From the NCBI RefSeq assembly GCF_964340395.1, contig NC_135565.1, positions 588,501 through 652,500 of the forward strand: a stretch of DNA of 64,000 nt. The letters are read 5' to 3'. The notes below the pieces were generated by a model. That model ran no database searches and was not told where the DNA came from. It saw only the letters and a program-made list of their open reading frames with translations. Position 1 is the first letter of the stretch. The number at the start of each line of letters is the position of its first letter. The translations under genes were made by a program, and so were the position numbers. The stretch is from Glandiceps talaboti (taxonomy: Eukaryota > Hemichordata > Enteropneusta > Spengelidae). Below, one piece after another: positions 19,545-30,724 of this stretch.

Positions 19545-21130
19545 AGTCTATCATCATGCATTACATCATTCCTTAGACTTTTACGAAGAGTTTGATTTAT
19601 GGTGACCCTTATTTTTTCAGATTGTAGTTGATCACAAACTTAGAAAATTGCCTGGTTTCTATTGTGGCCTGTGACATGCAAGGAACAACGATGTGAAAAT
19701 TTACTAATTTACTGGCAGTTGTTATGGTTACATGTTTTGAGGGTACTAATATACATGTGTGTAGAAAACATCTTATCAATAATAAAACATAGACACACTC
19801 GATCTAAACAACAACACATATTATTCTGTACCAATCAATATTCATCTCAGTCTTTCTTCATCATGTTGCAAAATGTGTTATAACGTTATTTGTGTTAGTC
19901 TCCAGGTATATCATCATATATTTCCATTATTCAAACAAAGAGTTTAATTTATAGAACCCTTCCTACTTGGTTTCAGGTCCTACTTGTTAGGTTTCCATTG
20001 TTGGATTACAGGAAGACAAAATGGGATTTTGCTCAAAACATGGCCGTTGCTATGGTAACATGCATATTCTGTGTGAATAATCGTTCATGTGTGCCGGTTG
20101 ATACGTATCACATACAGACACATATTCAACCTAAACACATTAAATCATTAACATGATATGCGTACCCATCACATAGTACCTGTATGGTATCTCAATAAAT
20201 GTTAGTCATAGTCTTGAAGCAACATCTTACAAAAAGGGTTGTACCTTTCTTTGGATCAGTCTCCAGGTCTGTCATCATATATTTCCTTTTTTATTAGACT
20301 CTAACAAAGAATTTAATATATGGAAACCTTACATTATTTTCAGTTTAAATCTGTCGTGAACACCATTATGTGACTCTCCAGGTTTCCATTGCTGAACTAC
20401 AGGAAGATGAAATGTGATTTTGGCTCAAAACATGATCGTTGCCATGGTAACATGCATATTTTCTCGGAACAATGGTTCTTGTATGCTGGCTGATACCTGT
20501 CACATACAAAATACATGAATGTTTAAGACATTAAATCACTAACATGATATACAAATCAAAAGCATAGTACCTGTATGTCATCTGAACAAATGTTGGTTTT
20601 AGTCTTTCTACACCATGTTACAATAAGTGTTGTAACTTTCTTTATATTGGTCTCCAGGTCTGTTATCATATATTTCCTTATTTGTTAGACTCTAACAAAC
20701 GAATTTGATATATAGAAACCTTATTTATTGTCAGGATAAAGGTGTCCTACAAGACATTGAGGTACTCTCCAGGTTTCCATTGCTGAACAACAGGGAGACA
20801 AATTGTGATATTGGATCAAATCATGGCTGTTACCATGGTGACACACGCATTTTTTGGGAACAATGGTTCCTGTGTGCCGGCTAATACCTATCACACACAA
20901 AAACATATACATGTTCAAACTAAACACATTGAAACTGTAATATGATCCACAAACCCAACACATATAGTATCTTTATTTTATCCCAACAAATGTTGGTCTT
21001 ACATTGTAGTCTTTCTACACCATGTTACATATTGGGCTCTAACGTAATTTGTAATAAATTTTGGCTCTGTTATCATGAATATCTTTATTCCTGAGACTCT
21101 AACGAAGAGTTTGATATATATATAACTTTA
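19545..21130. repeat. Tandem array of about 360 to 390-bp units, four and a bit copies
   Basis: Units recur with GTCTCCAGGT at 19,899, 20,261 and 20,650, ATCATATATTTCC just after it, ACTCTAACRAAGAGTTT, AGGTTTCCATTGCTGAAC (19,988, 20,380, 20,770) and a GTTRCCATGGTAAC-like core in each unit. Copies are about 80 percent alike by eye. There is no coding potential. Confidence 0.75.
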
Positions 21131-22062
21131 CACTGAGGTTCTATATATAAATAATATCATAACCCATACAGTTCTGACCAAAATATTTCGAAGAGACTGA
21201 GCTCCTCTTCATCGGTGGGTCTCCAGTTCTGTCAAACAAATCAAGTTCTGTTACACTTTAAATACTGAAGACAGTGGTGATTGTCATGCAAATTAGTGTT
21301 CTTGTCCTGGAATGGTATGAATATTACAGCTGGCTGTGGAGAACTGGTGACTACTGGTTGCTATGTTACTGTTTTCTATGTTACTGTTTTCTATTGATGC
21401 CATTGATGAGTGTATACACTCATAACATTGCAACTTTTAAGAAACAGTTTTGTTAGAAATGACTTCTCAATATTGCAGGCTATTAGTTGCATTGTGTCAT
21501 CATGTCATATAAAAACTTGCATGTGTAGCTGTACACGTAACACATAAGAAATGAAATACCTTGAAATTTATTGGATGGACTGACTCTAAAATCTTTGCCA
21601 CTATTGACCTGACACTTTCAAATAATTTAATGAATTTCTATCTCTAAATGGTAACTGACCTCCACTGTGCATGTTTTCCCCAAATTTTCTCACTTTCTAC
21701 TTGATCTTTTTTTGATTATTATTTGTGTCAATATGACTTGAAATGATTTAAACTTTTGAAACCCTAAAATTAGTGACAATCATACTTCTCATAGGGTTCC
21801 TGTCTAAAGAGCTTTATACATGTGAAGCAATGGATGGATTTGGGACAACAATTTATCAGATACAGTTAAAATTACTGTAAATGTAACAAGTAAAATTAAC
21901 TATGCAGTGTGCTGTATTGTGCTTTGAGAATCTAGTGTCTTTTGCAAGCACAAGAAGAATGTTTCTTGTCAACAGATGTCGGGGGGGGGTCAGTGTGTTT
22001 TGTATTTGTCGGGAGGGGGGGGGTGGATTGTTTTGTGGATGAATCACAGGGGGGTCACTATT
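21131..22062. other. Non-coding interval without recognised features
   Basis: AT-rich sequence with a duplicated TGTTACTGTTTTCTA (21,366 to 21,395) and G-runs of 7 to 9 bases at 21,979 to 22,022. No frame with coding character or repeat family is recognised. Confidence 0.5.
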
Positions 22063-22830
22063 TTAAGTACAACACGAACAAGAAGTCACTGGCCCACCCC
22101 CGGCCGTAGAAACTGGTCGCTCCCTTATTTCTTTCTTTATTCGTTCTGCTTGGTTCCAATTGATGTTTTTGAAGGTAGCTAAACCGTCGTCTGTGTAAAG
22201 GCCAATATTGCTCTTCTGGTACTTTTCTGCGAGAGAATTGAGGATGTACGTACCTACTAGCTCACATATCTCATCACCGTGGTAACTACCCATTGTGACG
22301 TCAAATTGGTCTCTGTTGTCCTTCTTAGCCCAAGGAATTCTGTATCTGTATCTGTATCTGTATCTGTATAAATACTGGAAACTAGCTCACTACTGAGCAA
22401 AATTTTTCCAGGGTAAGTGAGTGCGCTCTGTCATTAGTCCCTGTGGGCTGCTAGTGCAGTCTTAAACTGTTCTGTTGTGTTGCTAGTGACAATGTTTTCC
22501 GGTAACCGATTCCAGTCTACGATAGTTAATGGTATGAATGAATGTTTTGAATTCCTTTATCGAATAGCAAGAATAGCAGTGCATGATTATTTCAACATCT
22601 TGTTCCGATATGTTAGTGTGTTGTTTTGTGAATATCAATGCTTTCTTTAGTAGGCTCTTGGTGATGGACGGGTAAAAATTAATATCGAACATTATAAAGG
22701 TGTGATTTGATTTATCGGACTTGAACCAGTTGATTACTGCTGCCGAGTTTTTCCTTTGATTCATTCCTGTAGAACATATGGTACTCTCGTTAATACGGTC
22801 AAGTATCCTCTTACTGACCAGTCCAATTTC
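22063..22830 (-). pseudogene. Decayed reverse-transcriptase-like gene of uncertain retroelement
   Basis: Reading right to left, the first piece (about 22,830 to 22,483) has [18 protein letters not shown], then a motif A-like block [17 protein letters not shown] and further polymerase-like sequence. After a gap of about 190 bases, the second piece (22,293 to 22,063) has GSYHGDEICELVG and a motif C-like GLYTDDGLATF. Together these match the reverse-transcriptase fold order. I recall this protein type from many invertebrate gene sets as RT-domain proteins, but cannot assign a named clade. The gap is filled by unrelated DNA (CTGTATCTGTAT repeats near 22,337). Both ends are missing, and an (AT)n tract replaces the upstream part. 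Confidence 0.55.
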
Positions 22831-22832
22831 AC

Positions 22833-22980
<148 letters not shown>

Positions 22981-23017
22981 GCTGGTTAGTTTCCGGTTGT
23001 GGTATCTCAAAAACTAG

Positions 23018-23347
23018 GCCACTTTTCCTTTAGACGGTTATCATTATCTTCATGAGTTTTCCTTGTTAGGATTTCACATCAGTAACAGTATCAAAGGCAG
23101 CATTGATGCATTCCTGCATTTTGACCAGATGTGTATCTAATAATGGATAAAATTTACAACGAGAAGTGTAATGTTAATCAGGTCATACTAAATACAAATT
23201 GTAATGTAACTCTGACCTTTTTTCAGCAAACAAATTGATTAATCGTCTAAACTTACATGAGGATCTCAGCCTGGATTCATGGAAAAACAATGTTCAACGT
23301 TATGTATCAATCCCATAATGAAGAATTAGTTTGACATGTATTCAAGC
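23018..23347. other. Non-coding interval
   Basis: 330 bases of AT-rich sequence with no recognised gene or repeat. Confidence 0.5.
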
Positions 23348-23350
23348 ACA

Positions 23351-23381
<31 letters not shown>

Positions 23382-23516
23382 GTCTATCTATCTGTCTATT
23401 TGTCTATCTATCTATCTATATATCTATATTTGTCTATCTATCTATCTGTCTGTCTATCTATTTATCTATCTATTTGTCTGTCTATCTATCTATCTATTTG
23501 TCTATCTATATATCTA

Positions 23517-23604
<88 letters not shown>
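23348..23604. repeat. (TCTG)n/(TCTA)n tetranucleotide microsatellite
   Basis: About 64 tetranucleotide units, mostly TCTG at the left and TCTA at the right, mixed between. Its right end touches the 3' end of a LINE at 23,605. Confidence 0.95.
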
Positions 23605-23886
23605 ATACATTTATGTAGCGCCAAATATCCAAAGAAAACAATTTTCAGTGGCGCTTAGAGTTAGAAAGAAGATGAAAATGCTCTCTGAAATATGTGAGTT
23701 TTTAAGCGTCTTTTGAAAATGTTTACATTAGGAGAGGTTTTAATGTCCAGGGGTAGAGAGTTCCAAAGTCCAGGAGCTGCTGAAGAGAAGGGGCGACAAC
23801 CGTAGGAAGTCAGATTCCATTTTATAGGTGTGTGCAAAAGGCATTTATCCAATGAGTGCGTAATGAAGAACGAGTTGTAATTAAGG

Positions 23887-24240
23887 TGTTGTGTCGAAAG
23901 GCTAATGTCAACTTTGAGGACTGTATACGTTATAACACTAACACAATAATGAATGTAAACTAGAACTATAGTATAAACAAGAACTCCTAAAAATGTCTAA
24001 CAGTACTTTGCAGTTCACTATATGCTATTGTTATGCTCACCGCCACCACCACCACCTTGGTACATACTTGAAAGGTATTGTGGCTATTTCTATCAGGTTC
24101 GTGGCTGTGAAACTCGTTGTTTTGCCCTCTTGGCGATGTGACGGCAAAAAGACGTCCAGTTCGAAGCGTGTTTCTAAAAAAAGGGCGGAAAATCCTACTC
24201 TTTGCCAGAGAGGGCGCTAGACTGAGTCTTCGTAGCTCCA
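23887..24240 (-). repeat. BEL/Pao 3' LTR (left)
   Basis: 354 bases, TG...CA, almost identical to 30,367 to 30,724. Differences include a CACCACC length change near 24,045 and a missing TAATCG near 24,030. Confidence 0.93.
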
Positions 24241-25302
24241 TCCTCCCCTCCGTGACCGACTGGTTTGGTCACTTCCTCATTCGTAGTTACTTCTACTTCC
24301 ATAGGACAAAGCTTTGTGATAGGTCTGATGAATGTCTTGCCACCAGATGTCACTTTGACTGTGCGAACATGACCATCTTCACCTGGATATGTTTCCAGAA
24401 TGCGGCCAAGAGGCCAATGTCCTCTGGGGTTTGAAGGGTTCACTAATGTAACAATGTCGTTTACCTTCAAATCAGAATGTTCAGTCCACCACTTGCCTCG
24501 ATTCTGCAGAAGTGACAAATACTCTATTCCATCTTTGCCAAACTTGGTTTACCAGGTAGTGAACAAAGCGCCATCGATGTCGTGGACTATAGGCAACTTC
24601 ATCCACTATATGTGGGGCTAGCTGGCCTCCTGCTTGACCATACAGAAAGTGGTTAGGTGTGAGAACAGGCTCATCTGTGGGGTCATTGCTGCAATATGTA
24701 AGAGGTCTCAAATTCATCAGTCCTTCCACCTCCACTATAGCTGTATGTAGCTCTTCATCTGTCACTCGTGCATTTCCAAGGATTGCCTTTAAAGCAATCT
24801 TCACTGACTTGATCAAGGATTCAAACAATCCACCATGATGAGATCCCAAAGGTGGGTTGAACTTTCACTTTATGCCCTGGTTGGCAGCACTATCAATAAT
24901 CTTGCTCTGGTCCATCGCACAAATCAATTCACCTAGTTCTCTATTGGCACCCACAAAGTTTGTTCCATTGTCCGAAATGACTTCTTCAGGTTTTCCTCTT
25001 CTTGCTACCATTCTAGAGAAGGCATTGAGGAAACTGTCTGTGTCCATGGAATATGCAGGCTCCAAGTGGACAGCTCTCGACGTAGTGCATGTGAAAAGAC
25101 ATATGTAACGTTTGGCAACAACTCGTCTCGTTAACTTGGTGTAGAAAGGTCCTGCATAGTCAACTCCAGATCTGGCAAATGCTCGTATGGGTATGGTGAT
25201 TCTGTGGTATGGCAATGGAGCCATGATCTGTTCTGCTACCTTCTTACGTCGTCTATGACAAGGCTTGCAGTCACTATGAACTCTCTTAACTTCCTCTACC
25301 AT
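24195..25302 (-). pseudogene. BEL/Pao integrase and C-terminal DUF5641-type domain, broken
   Basis: The first piece (25,302 to 24,865) has the zinc-site end CKPCHRRRKK, the first catalytic Asp in SGVDYAGPFY and the second in VISDNGTNFVGA. An in-frame TGA at 24,867 to 24,865 interrupts it. The next piece has the catalytic Glu in HHGGLFESLIKSVK and then LTPNHFLYGQAGG. A frameshift near 24,525 leads to the last piece, with GKWWTEHSDLKVNDIVTL and a beta-barrel-like DUF5641-type tail ending near the polypurine tract. The enzyme inserted the element; this copy cannot make it whole. Confidence 0.85.
24241..24252 (-). other. Polypurine tract of the BEL/Pao element
   Basis: On the minus strand CGGAGGGGAGGA lies directly upstream of the 3' LTR, where plus-strand priming would start. 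Confidence 0.7.
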
Positions 25303-28300
25303 GGACTATCCAGAACCTCTGACAAGTCTCCGCCAAGGTAGCATTTACTTCTTTAGCATGTTTACCAATGTTGCTGTGATAATGTCGAACAATAAGCGTA
25401 GCGATGTGGTTGCGACATGGAATCAATATTGGATGTTTGGCATTATAAGGTAGATTGGAATTCTGAAGACGTCCACCTACTATAAGGATTCCTTCATCAT
25501 CCAGGAATGGTAAGAGGGACTTCAATGGTCCAGTCTTAGTCTGTTGTCCCTTTTCCAGACTTGTGATGGTGTCTGCAAACTTCTCCATCTGGATCTGTTT
25601 TATCCACAGCTTTTCAGCCACCTGAATTTCTGCTATATTCAAATTGGGCTGTAACTTTGTAGCTTGATTCTTGGCTTTAATCAACTTGATGAACCGCAGT
25701 ACCCAAGCTGTTGTTCTGATAAGCCTGCTCCAGATGGAAAATCTATTGCAGTCGATGGGAAACTCGCACTCAGTATCTGCAGATGTGTCCACTTCTTGAG
25801 TACAGGTCTTTGACATATCATTCAAGGCATCTCCTGTATGAATGAATTCCGTTACTGGGGTATGTGGCCAAGTGTGCTCCCCTTCGTACAGGAACTCAGG
25901 GCCATCCATCCATGTACTTCCATCGATCAACTCTTGCATCCTAACTCCGCGAGTGGCTAGGTCAGCTGGGTTGATTTTCCCTGGAACGTGGTTCCACTGC
26001 GATGGGTTTGTTTTACTCTGAATCTCTGCAATTCTATGAGCAATGAATGGTTTGTACTTCCTTGACTGTCCGCGAATCCAATGGATCACATCCATGCTGT
26101 CTGACCAAAAGACATGCTGAGACAGTGGCATCCCTAACGTAGTGGTAACTCTGACTGCCAAGCGTAGACCAAGTAAAGCAGCCATCAGTTCTAGTCTTGG
26201 TATACTGACAGCTTTCAAAGGAGCAACTTTTGCCCTTGCAACGACAAATCGCACAGACACACTCCCATCACCATACACACTTCTAAGATATGTCACTGCT
26301 CCATATGCTTGGCTGGAGGCATCTGTAAAGGTGTGAAGAGATGTATCCTCTGTAGGATAGTGCTGATAACATCTTGGGATGGCCATTTCACTGACAAGCG
26401 GTAACTCGGAGAACCATTGTGTTGTCTGACTAGACAAATCTGGAGGAAATTCATCATCCCATCCAAGTCCCAAGATCCATGCTTCCTGTAACAACATCTT
26501 AGCTCTAATAATGTATGGTGCAAGGAACTGCAAGGGATCGAACAAGGTTGCCACACAGCTGAGAAGAGATCTCTTGGTGTGGACAGTTGCAGATTGCTCA
26601 GTGAAATCGAATCCAAACATGTCCGTTGAAGCATCCCATCTAACTCCGAGTGTCTTTATACTTGGAAGTTCTGACTCCTCAACCTTGACTCCTGTAGCAC
26701 GCTCTTCTTCAGGAACTCCCTCTAATACCAACGCACTATTCCTGCACCAACGTCGTATGTGAAATCCAGCTTTTGATAACAGGCTTGTCAGTTGCTCACG
26801 GACTTGTATTGCCTCATCATCATTGTCTTGTGAATCCATGACGTCGTCCATATACATGCTTTCAGTGCAGACAGTCGCTGCCAATGGAAACTCCTGGCAA
26901 TTAGTCTCTGCATGGGTACGTACTACATACTGTGCCAAGTATGGTGAAGCACGGTAACCAAATGTAAGACAGATTGCCTCATACACTTCAATTGGTCTCC
27001 CCAAGTCAAGGTTTCTCCAAAGAATTCTATGAAATGGTCGGTCTTCTTTGGCCATGACTACTTGTGAGAACAACTCCTTTATATCACCAACGATTGCTAC
27101 TCTTCTCCTTCTAAAACGCAGCAAAACATCTACCACATCCAACTGTAACTTTGGACCTGGTAACATCATATCATTGAGACGTACTACTTCACTCTTGGCA
27201 GCCGAGTCATATACAATTCTGACCTTTGTGGTGGCTTTATCCTCACGCACTACTGGAAAGTGTGGCAGGTACCAACTGGGTCCAAGGTTTTCAGCACTGT
27301 CGTTAACCTTTTCGAAATAGCCCTTCCGAATGTTGGCCTCCATTACTTCTTTATAGTGTGTTGCTAAGGTAGGTTTTTTGGATAAAGTCCTTTCAAGGCT
27401 TATCAGTCGGTTTTCTACCAATCTATGATTGTCAGGCAGATCTGGCTGCTCATCTCTCCAGGGTATGGCAACTTCGTAGCGATTATCAATACGTTTCAAA
27501 GATTTCACAGCTTTTGTAGTGGCTAGTTGCTCATCTGCTGTAAGAACATCCTCTTTTTTGGTTTCCCAAGCATCCAAGTTCCACAGATTTCGTAGTGCTT
27601 CATCTAGACCGTTGTCTTGTCCAGACTGAACATGGAATGAACTAACAAAGGCAGAATGGTTCCATTCATCAGAGTCGTTGTAAGTACCAATGCAAGTCCA
27701 TCCAAGAGGGGTTCTTCTGGCAACTGGTTCTCCTGGGTTTCCTACTCGTTCCTCAAGAGAGAGGGTTAATTCTGGGTGGTCAGCTCCTATCAGAATGTCC
27801 ACAGTTTTACGACCAGGAAGTTTTGGGAACTCTAATCCCTCCAAGTGCATCCATTTCTTGTGATGATTATGCCAGTTAGGGATAGTTAGATTCTCACACA
27901 TGGTATCTAGTGTTCGAGCTCCAACTGTTCGTCTAGTTTGACCATCCAGACTTTCGATAGTAACAGCAACAAGTCCACTATTAATTTTGGTACCTTGATT
28001 TACCAATGTCGATACTGTTAACTCATTGTTTTCTACCTCTAATTTCAAGGCAGCAGCAATATCTGAACGGATGTAGGTAGAATCTGATCCATCATCCAGA
28101 AAGGTATTCACCATTTGCTTCTGGCCATCCTTCCCGATTACATATACAGGAACTAAACGGAGGGCCACCTTTGTTGGAATGACTTTCCCATCTTTCGACA
28201 CTCCAAAAGCATTGTGAGCTGAGTCAGTAACTGTTGTGACTTCTTTCAGGGTTGCTGATTTGTGAAGATGCTTATGATGTGTTCTGACAATTTCTCCCAC
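25286..28300 (-). CDS. BEL/Pao pol: protease, reverse transcriptase and RNase H in one 1,004-codon frame
   Basis: The longest intact frame in the window. The protease active site is FLDDGSDSTYI near residue 67 (DUF1758-type retropepsin). The RT region has motif A VAIVGDIKELFSQVVM near 398, and the catalytic pair in MYMDDVMDS near 481. RNase H follows with TFTDASSQAYGAV near 660, LELMAALLGLRLAV and a WSDSMDVIHWIRG segment. The C-terminus reaches the integrase zinc region (CQRFWIV), where a frameshift near 25,295 separates it from the rest of the integrase. It has no ATG at the expected gag junction, so it depended on the gag frame. Confidence 0.92.
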   Translation of the reverse strand: MGEIVRTHHKHLHKSATLKEVTTVTDSAHNAFGVSKDGKVIPTKVALRLVPVYVIGKDGQKQMVNTFLDDGSDSTYIRSDIAAALKLEVENNELTVSTLVNQGTKINSGLVAVTIESLDGQTRRTVGARTLDTMCENLTIPNWHNHHKKWMHLEGLEFPKLPGRKTVDILIGADHPELTLSLEERVGNPGEPVARRTPLGWTCIGTYNDSDEWNHSAFVSSFHVQSGQDNGLDEALRNLWNLDAWETKKEDVLTADEQLATTKAVKSLKRIDNRYEVAIPWRDEQPDLPDNHRLVENRLISLERTLSKKPTLATHYKEVMEANIRKGYFEKVNDSAENLGPSWYLPHFPVVREDKATTKVRIVYDSAAKSEVVRLNDMMLPGPKLQLDVVDVLLRFRRRRVAIVGDIKELFSQVVMAKEDRPFHRILWRNLDLGRPIEVYEAICLTFGYRASPYLAQYVVRTHAETNCQEFPLAATVCTESMYMDDVMDSQDNDDEAIQVREQLTSLLSKAGFHIRRWCRNSALVLEGVPEEERATGVKVEESELPSIKTLGVRWDASTDMFGFDFTEQSATVHTKRSLLSCVATLFDPLQFLAPYIIRAKMLLQEAWILGLGWDDEFPPDLSSQTTQWFSELPLVSEMAIPRCYQHYPTEDTSLHTFTDASSQAYGAVTYLRSVYGDGSVSVRFVVARAKVAPLKAVSIPRLELMAALLGLRLAVRVTTTLGMPLSQHVFWSDSMDVIHWIRGQSRKYKPFIAHRIAEIQSKTNPSQWNHVPGKINPADLATRGVRMQELIDGSTWMDGPEFLYEGEHTWPHTPVTEFIHTGDALNDMSKTCTQEVDTSADTECEFPIDCNRFSIWSRLIRTTAWVLRFIKLIKAKNQATKLQPNLNIAEIQVAEKLWIKQIQMEKFADTITSLEKGQQTKTGPLKSLLPFLDDEGILIVGGRLQNSNLPYNAKHPILIPCRNHIATLIVRHYHSNIGKHAKEVNATLAETCQRFWIVHGRGS

Positions 28301-30188
28301 GATGATTTGCTTTTAAGCAGCGATAGCACAGTCCTTTTTCTTTTGCCAATTTCCAATGTTCGTCCACTGAGATCGAATTCCACTGTTCGCACTTGACGAC
28401 GTGGTGTGCTTCTTTACACAGCGGACAACTCAGTTCAGTAGTTGGGGTCGATGTTGGCATTCCACTAGAACTGTTTGGGTTTGTCTTAGACTTTCCAGAG
28501 TGAGTTGGTGTAGCTTCACTGGAATGTGTATTGCTTGATTGTGGTTTTCTATACCCAGTCGATGACTTTGATGGCTCTATCTGTGATTTTCTGGGTTTTT
28601 CCTTGATTTCTGCTAATTCCAGACGTATGCAGACTTGTTGATTCAACCAGTCCGTCTTCTCTTGTTCGTGGACGAGTTTCGTAGTACTGTATCAACAAGG
28701 AGTCTGGAACTTTCTGAAGAACAAGTGTGTAAAGGGTGGAGGTACCAACTAACTCTGCCTCATGACCAGAGTTTGCTAACTTGGCTACTGTGTCACACAA
28801 ACGATTGGTGAGGTCCTCTAAACCCTTCAGGTTGTCCTCTCTCACAGTCGGTAATGCAATCAATGCATTCAAATGATGTTGAAGTTGTCGTTTTTCACCA
28901 CCATAACGTTGTTCTAATTTGGTCAGTGCCATCTGGTACTGGTGATCAGTATATCCAAGTCTGCTGACTAGTTGTAATGGTTGACCAGCCAAAGAGTTCT
29001 TTAACATTACCATCTTGAAACGAACTGGCATCTCTACTTGGTTGACAAATACTTCAAACTGTTCACGCCAGTCCTGAAACTGGGCGTTGTCACCATTAAA
29101 CTTAGGCAGTGATGGCTTGGCTATTCCCTGAAAAAAACCTGTTTACATTTCCCATGTTGTCGCCTGCCATTCTATTATATGGAGTGTCAGATCGCCTCTT
29201 CGGTGTAGGGAAAAGTGACTCCAAGTGTTTTTCTATTGGAGAACTTGAACCAATGGGGCCGCTATGTCTAGTTGGTCTGATCTCAGGTTGTGTGGTTCCC
29301 CTTACAACTTTATCTGTTGGCCGTCCTGATCTGATTTGTGATGCTGGGTTGTGAGTGTAGTTGAATTCATCCCACAATTCAGCTTCCAGGGCCACTCTAT
29401 CAACTTCATCTCGTTGTTTTTGTATTTTTAGCTGATGCTCAGCATCGCATAATCGTTGTTGTTCTTCTCCTCTTAAATGACATTCGTCTTTGTATCGTTC
29501 TTTTTCTTGTTTCACTCGTAAAGTTGCAACTTCAACTTTAATTTTAGCTTTCACTGATTTCATAGATGCATCGGAGGCAACAGAGGTGTGTTCACTATTC
29601 TCATCCTCTTGTTTTGCTTGAACAGTGTGTAGAGCTAATAAACCTAGTTGTTGTGATTGTTTTTGTTCTCTCACTGAAGACGAGATAGAAGGACAGTCAG
29701 CCTCCTTTGTTTGTCTTTATCGGTGTACTAATAGTAGAACCAAAACTAGATGGGGCATCTCCCTTTCGTGCATCTAGGTTTTCTGTAATACCATCCTGAC
29801 AGTCTTCAACCAGTGCCCTAGTAACAGTGAAGCGTTGTGTGACTTGATAGATTTCTTCAGGAGGACATTCTGATTTTTCAGCAAGGTTAAGCAATGTGTC
29901 AGTGAGTCCTTTCAGATCACCCAAATTCTTCTCCAAACGTGAATCAATTTTCCTCAAAATAGTGCGACTTCCACATTCACTTACTAGCTTATTTGCTTTA
30001 TAACAGTTACGATGAATGTCCCCTATTATCAAGCCACGTTCATTTATTAATCTATCCCACTGTGTTGCTGGTTTATCAACTGGTGAGGCATAATTAACAT
30101 TATCACCCAAGTAATAATCTTCAAGGTAAGCTGGCATGTGTCATTGGCGGTCTGATCGCCGTACTTCTGTACTCTGTTGATCAGCCAT
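28272..30188 (-). pseudogene. BEL/Pao gag (DUF1759-type) with zinc knuckles, broken
   Basis: The frame starts at an ATG at 30,188 (MADQQSTEV...) and meets a TGA at 30,143 to 30,141; a later ATG at about 30,137 could restart. Further pieces follow in shifted frames: a coiled-coil part (KVEVATLRVKQEKERYKDEC), a capsid-like part (LKNSLAGQPLQLVSRLGY; HLNALIALPTV) of the DUF1759 type, a Ser/Thr/Pro linker, and a zinc-knuckle end with CPLCKEAHHVVKC and CYRCLKANHRGRNC. Frameshifts lie near 29,690, 29,115, 28,600 and 28,295, one of them in a run of T residues. The protein would package element RNA. In intact relatives gag and pol form one frame; here they are separated. Confidence 0.8.
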
Positions 30189-30343
30189 GTTGGAATATAT
30201 GAGCAATAACGTTGTATGCTAATACTGGGTAAATATGACGACTATAGTTGGCAAACAAACAAGCTAGAGTTTCAAATCCAAACAAGAGGTAACCAAACTC
30301 GATGTACGATGAATGTTCGATGGGTAGCTGGCTCTCTATCTGG

Positions 30344-30361
30344 ATCCGGTTCGAAGGACCA
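30344..30361 (-). other. Primer-binding-site candidate of the BEL/Pao element
   Basis: On the minus strand TGGTCCTTCGAACCGGAT starts five bases inside the 5' LTR. The leading TGG fits pairing with a tRNA CCA end. I cannot assign the tRNA. Confidence 0.6.
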
Positions 30362-30366
30362 ATTTG

Positions 30367-30724
30367 TGTTGTGTCGAAAGGCTAATGTCAACTTTGAGGA
30401 CTGTATACGTTATAACACTAACACAATAACGAATGTAAACTAGAACTATAGTATAAACAAGAACTCCTAAAAATGTCTAACAGTACTTTGCAGTTCACTA
30501 TATGCTATTGTAATCGTTATGCTCACCGCCACCACCACCTTGGTACATACTTGAAAGGTATTGTGGCTATTTCTATCAGGTTCGTGGCTGTGAAACTCGA
30601 TGTTTTGCCCTTTTGGAGATGTGACGGCAAAAAGACGTCCAGTTCGAAGCTTGTTTCTTAAAAAAAGGGCGGAAACTCCTTCTCTTTGCCAGAGAGGGCG
30701 CTAGACTGAGTCTTCGTAGCTCCA
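30367..30724 (-). repeat. BEL/Pao 5' LTR (right)
   Basis: 358 bases, partner of the left LTR. As the element is on the minus strand this is the promoter-bearing 5' LTR. Confidence 0.93.

Larger units (their letters stand above)
23887..30724 (-). mobile_element. BEL/Pao LTR retrotransposon, full length, decayed
   Basis: Two near-identical LTRs (23,887 to 24,240 and 30,367 to 30,724) start with TG and end with CA and enclose gag-pol on the minus strand. The 4-bp target duplication AAGG is present at 23,883 to 23,886 and 30,725 to 30,728. A primer-binding-site candidate lies inside the right LTR and a purine-rich tract abuts the left LTR. The order protease, RT, RNase H, integrase, with DUF1758/DUF1759-type segments, fits BEL/Pao. 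Total length is 6,838 bp. The LTRs differ by only a few bases and small indels, so the insertion is fairly young, yet the coding region has several frameshifts and stops. Confidence 0.93.

Noticed and set aside
30344-30361. Assigning the primer tRNA
   Set aside because: The site lacks a recognisable T-arm arrangement, and no tRNA set was available to compare.
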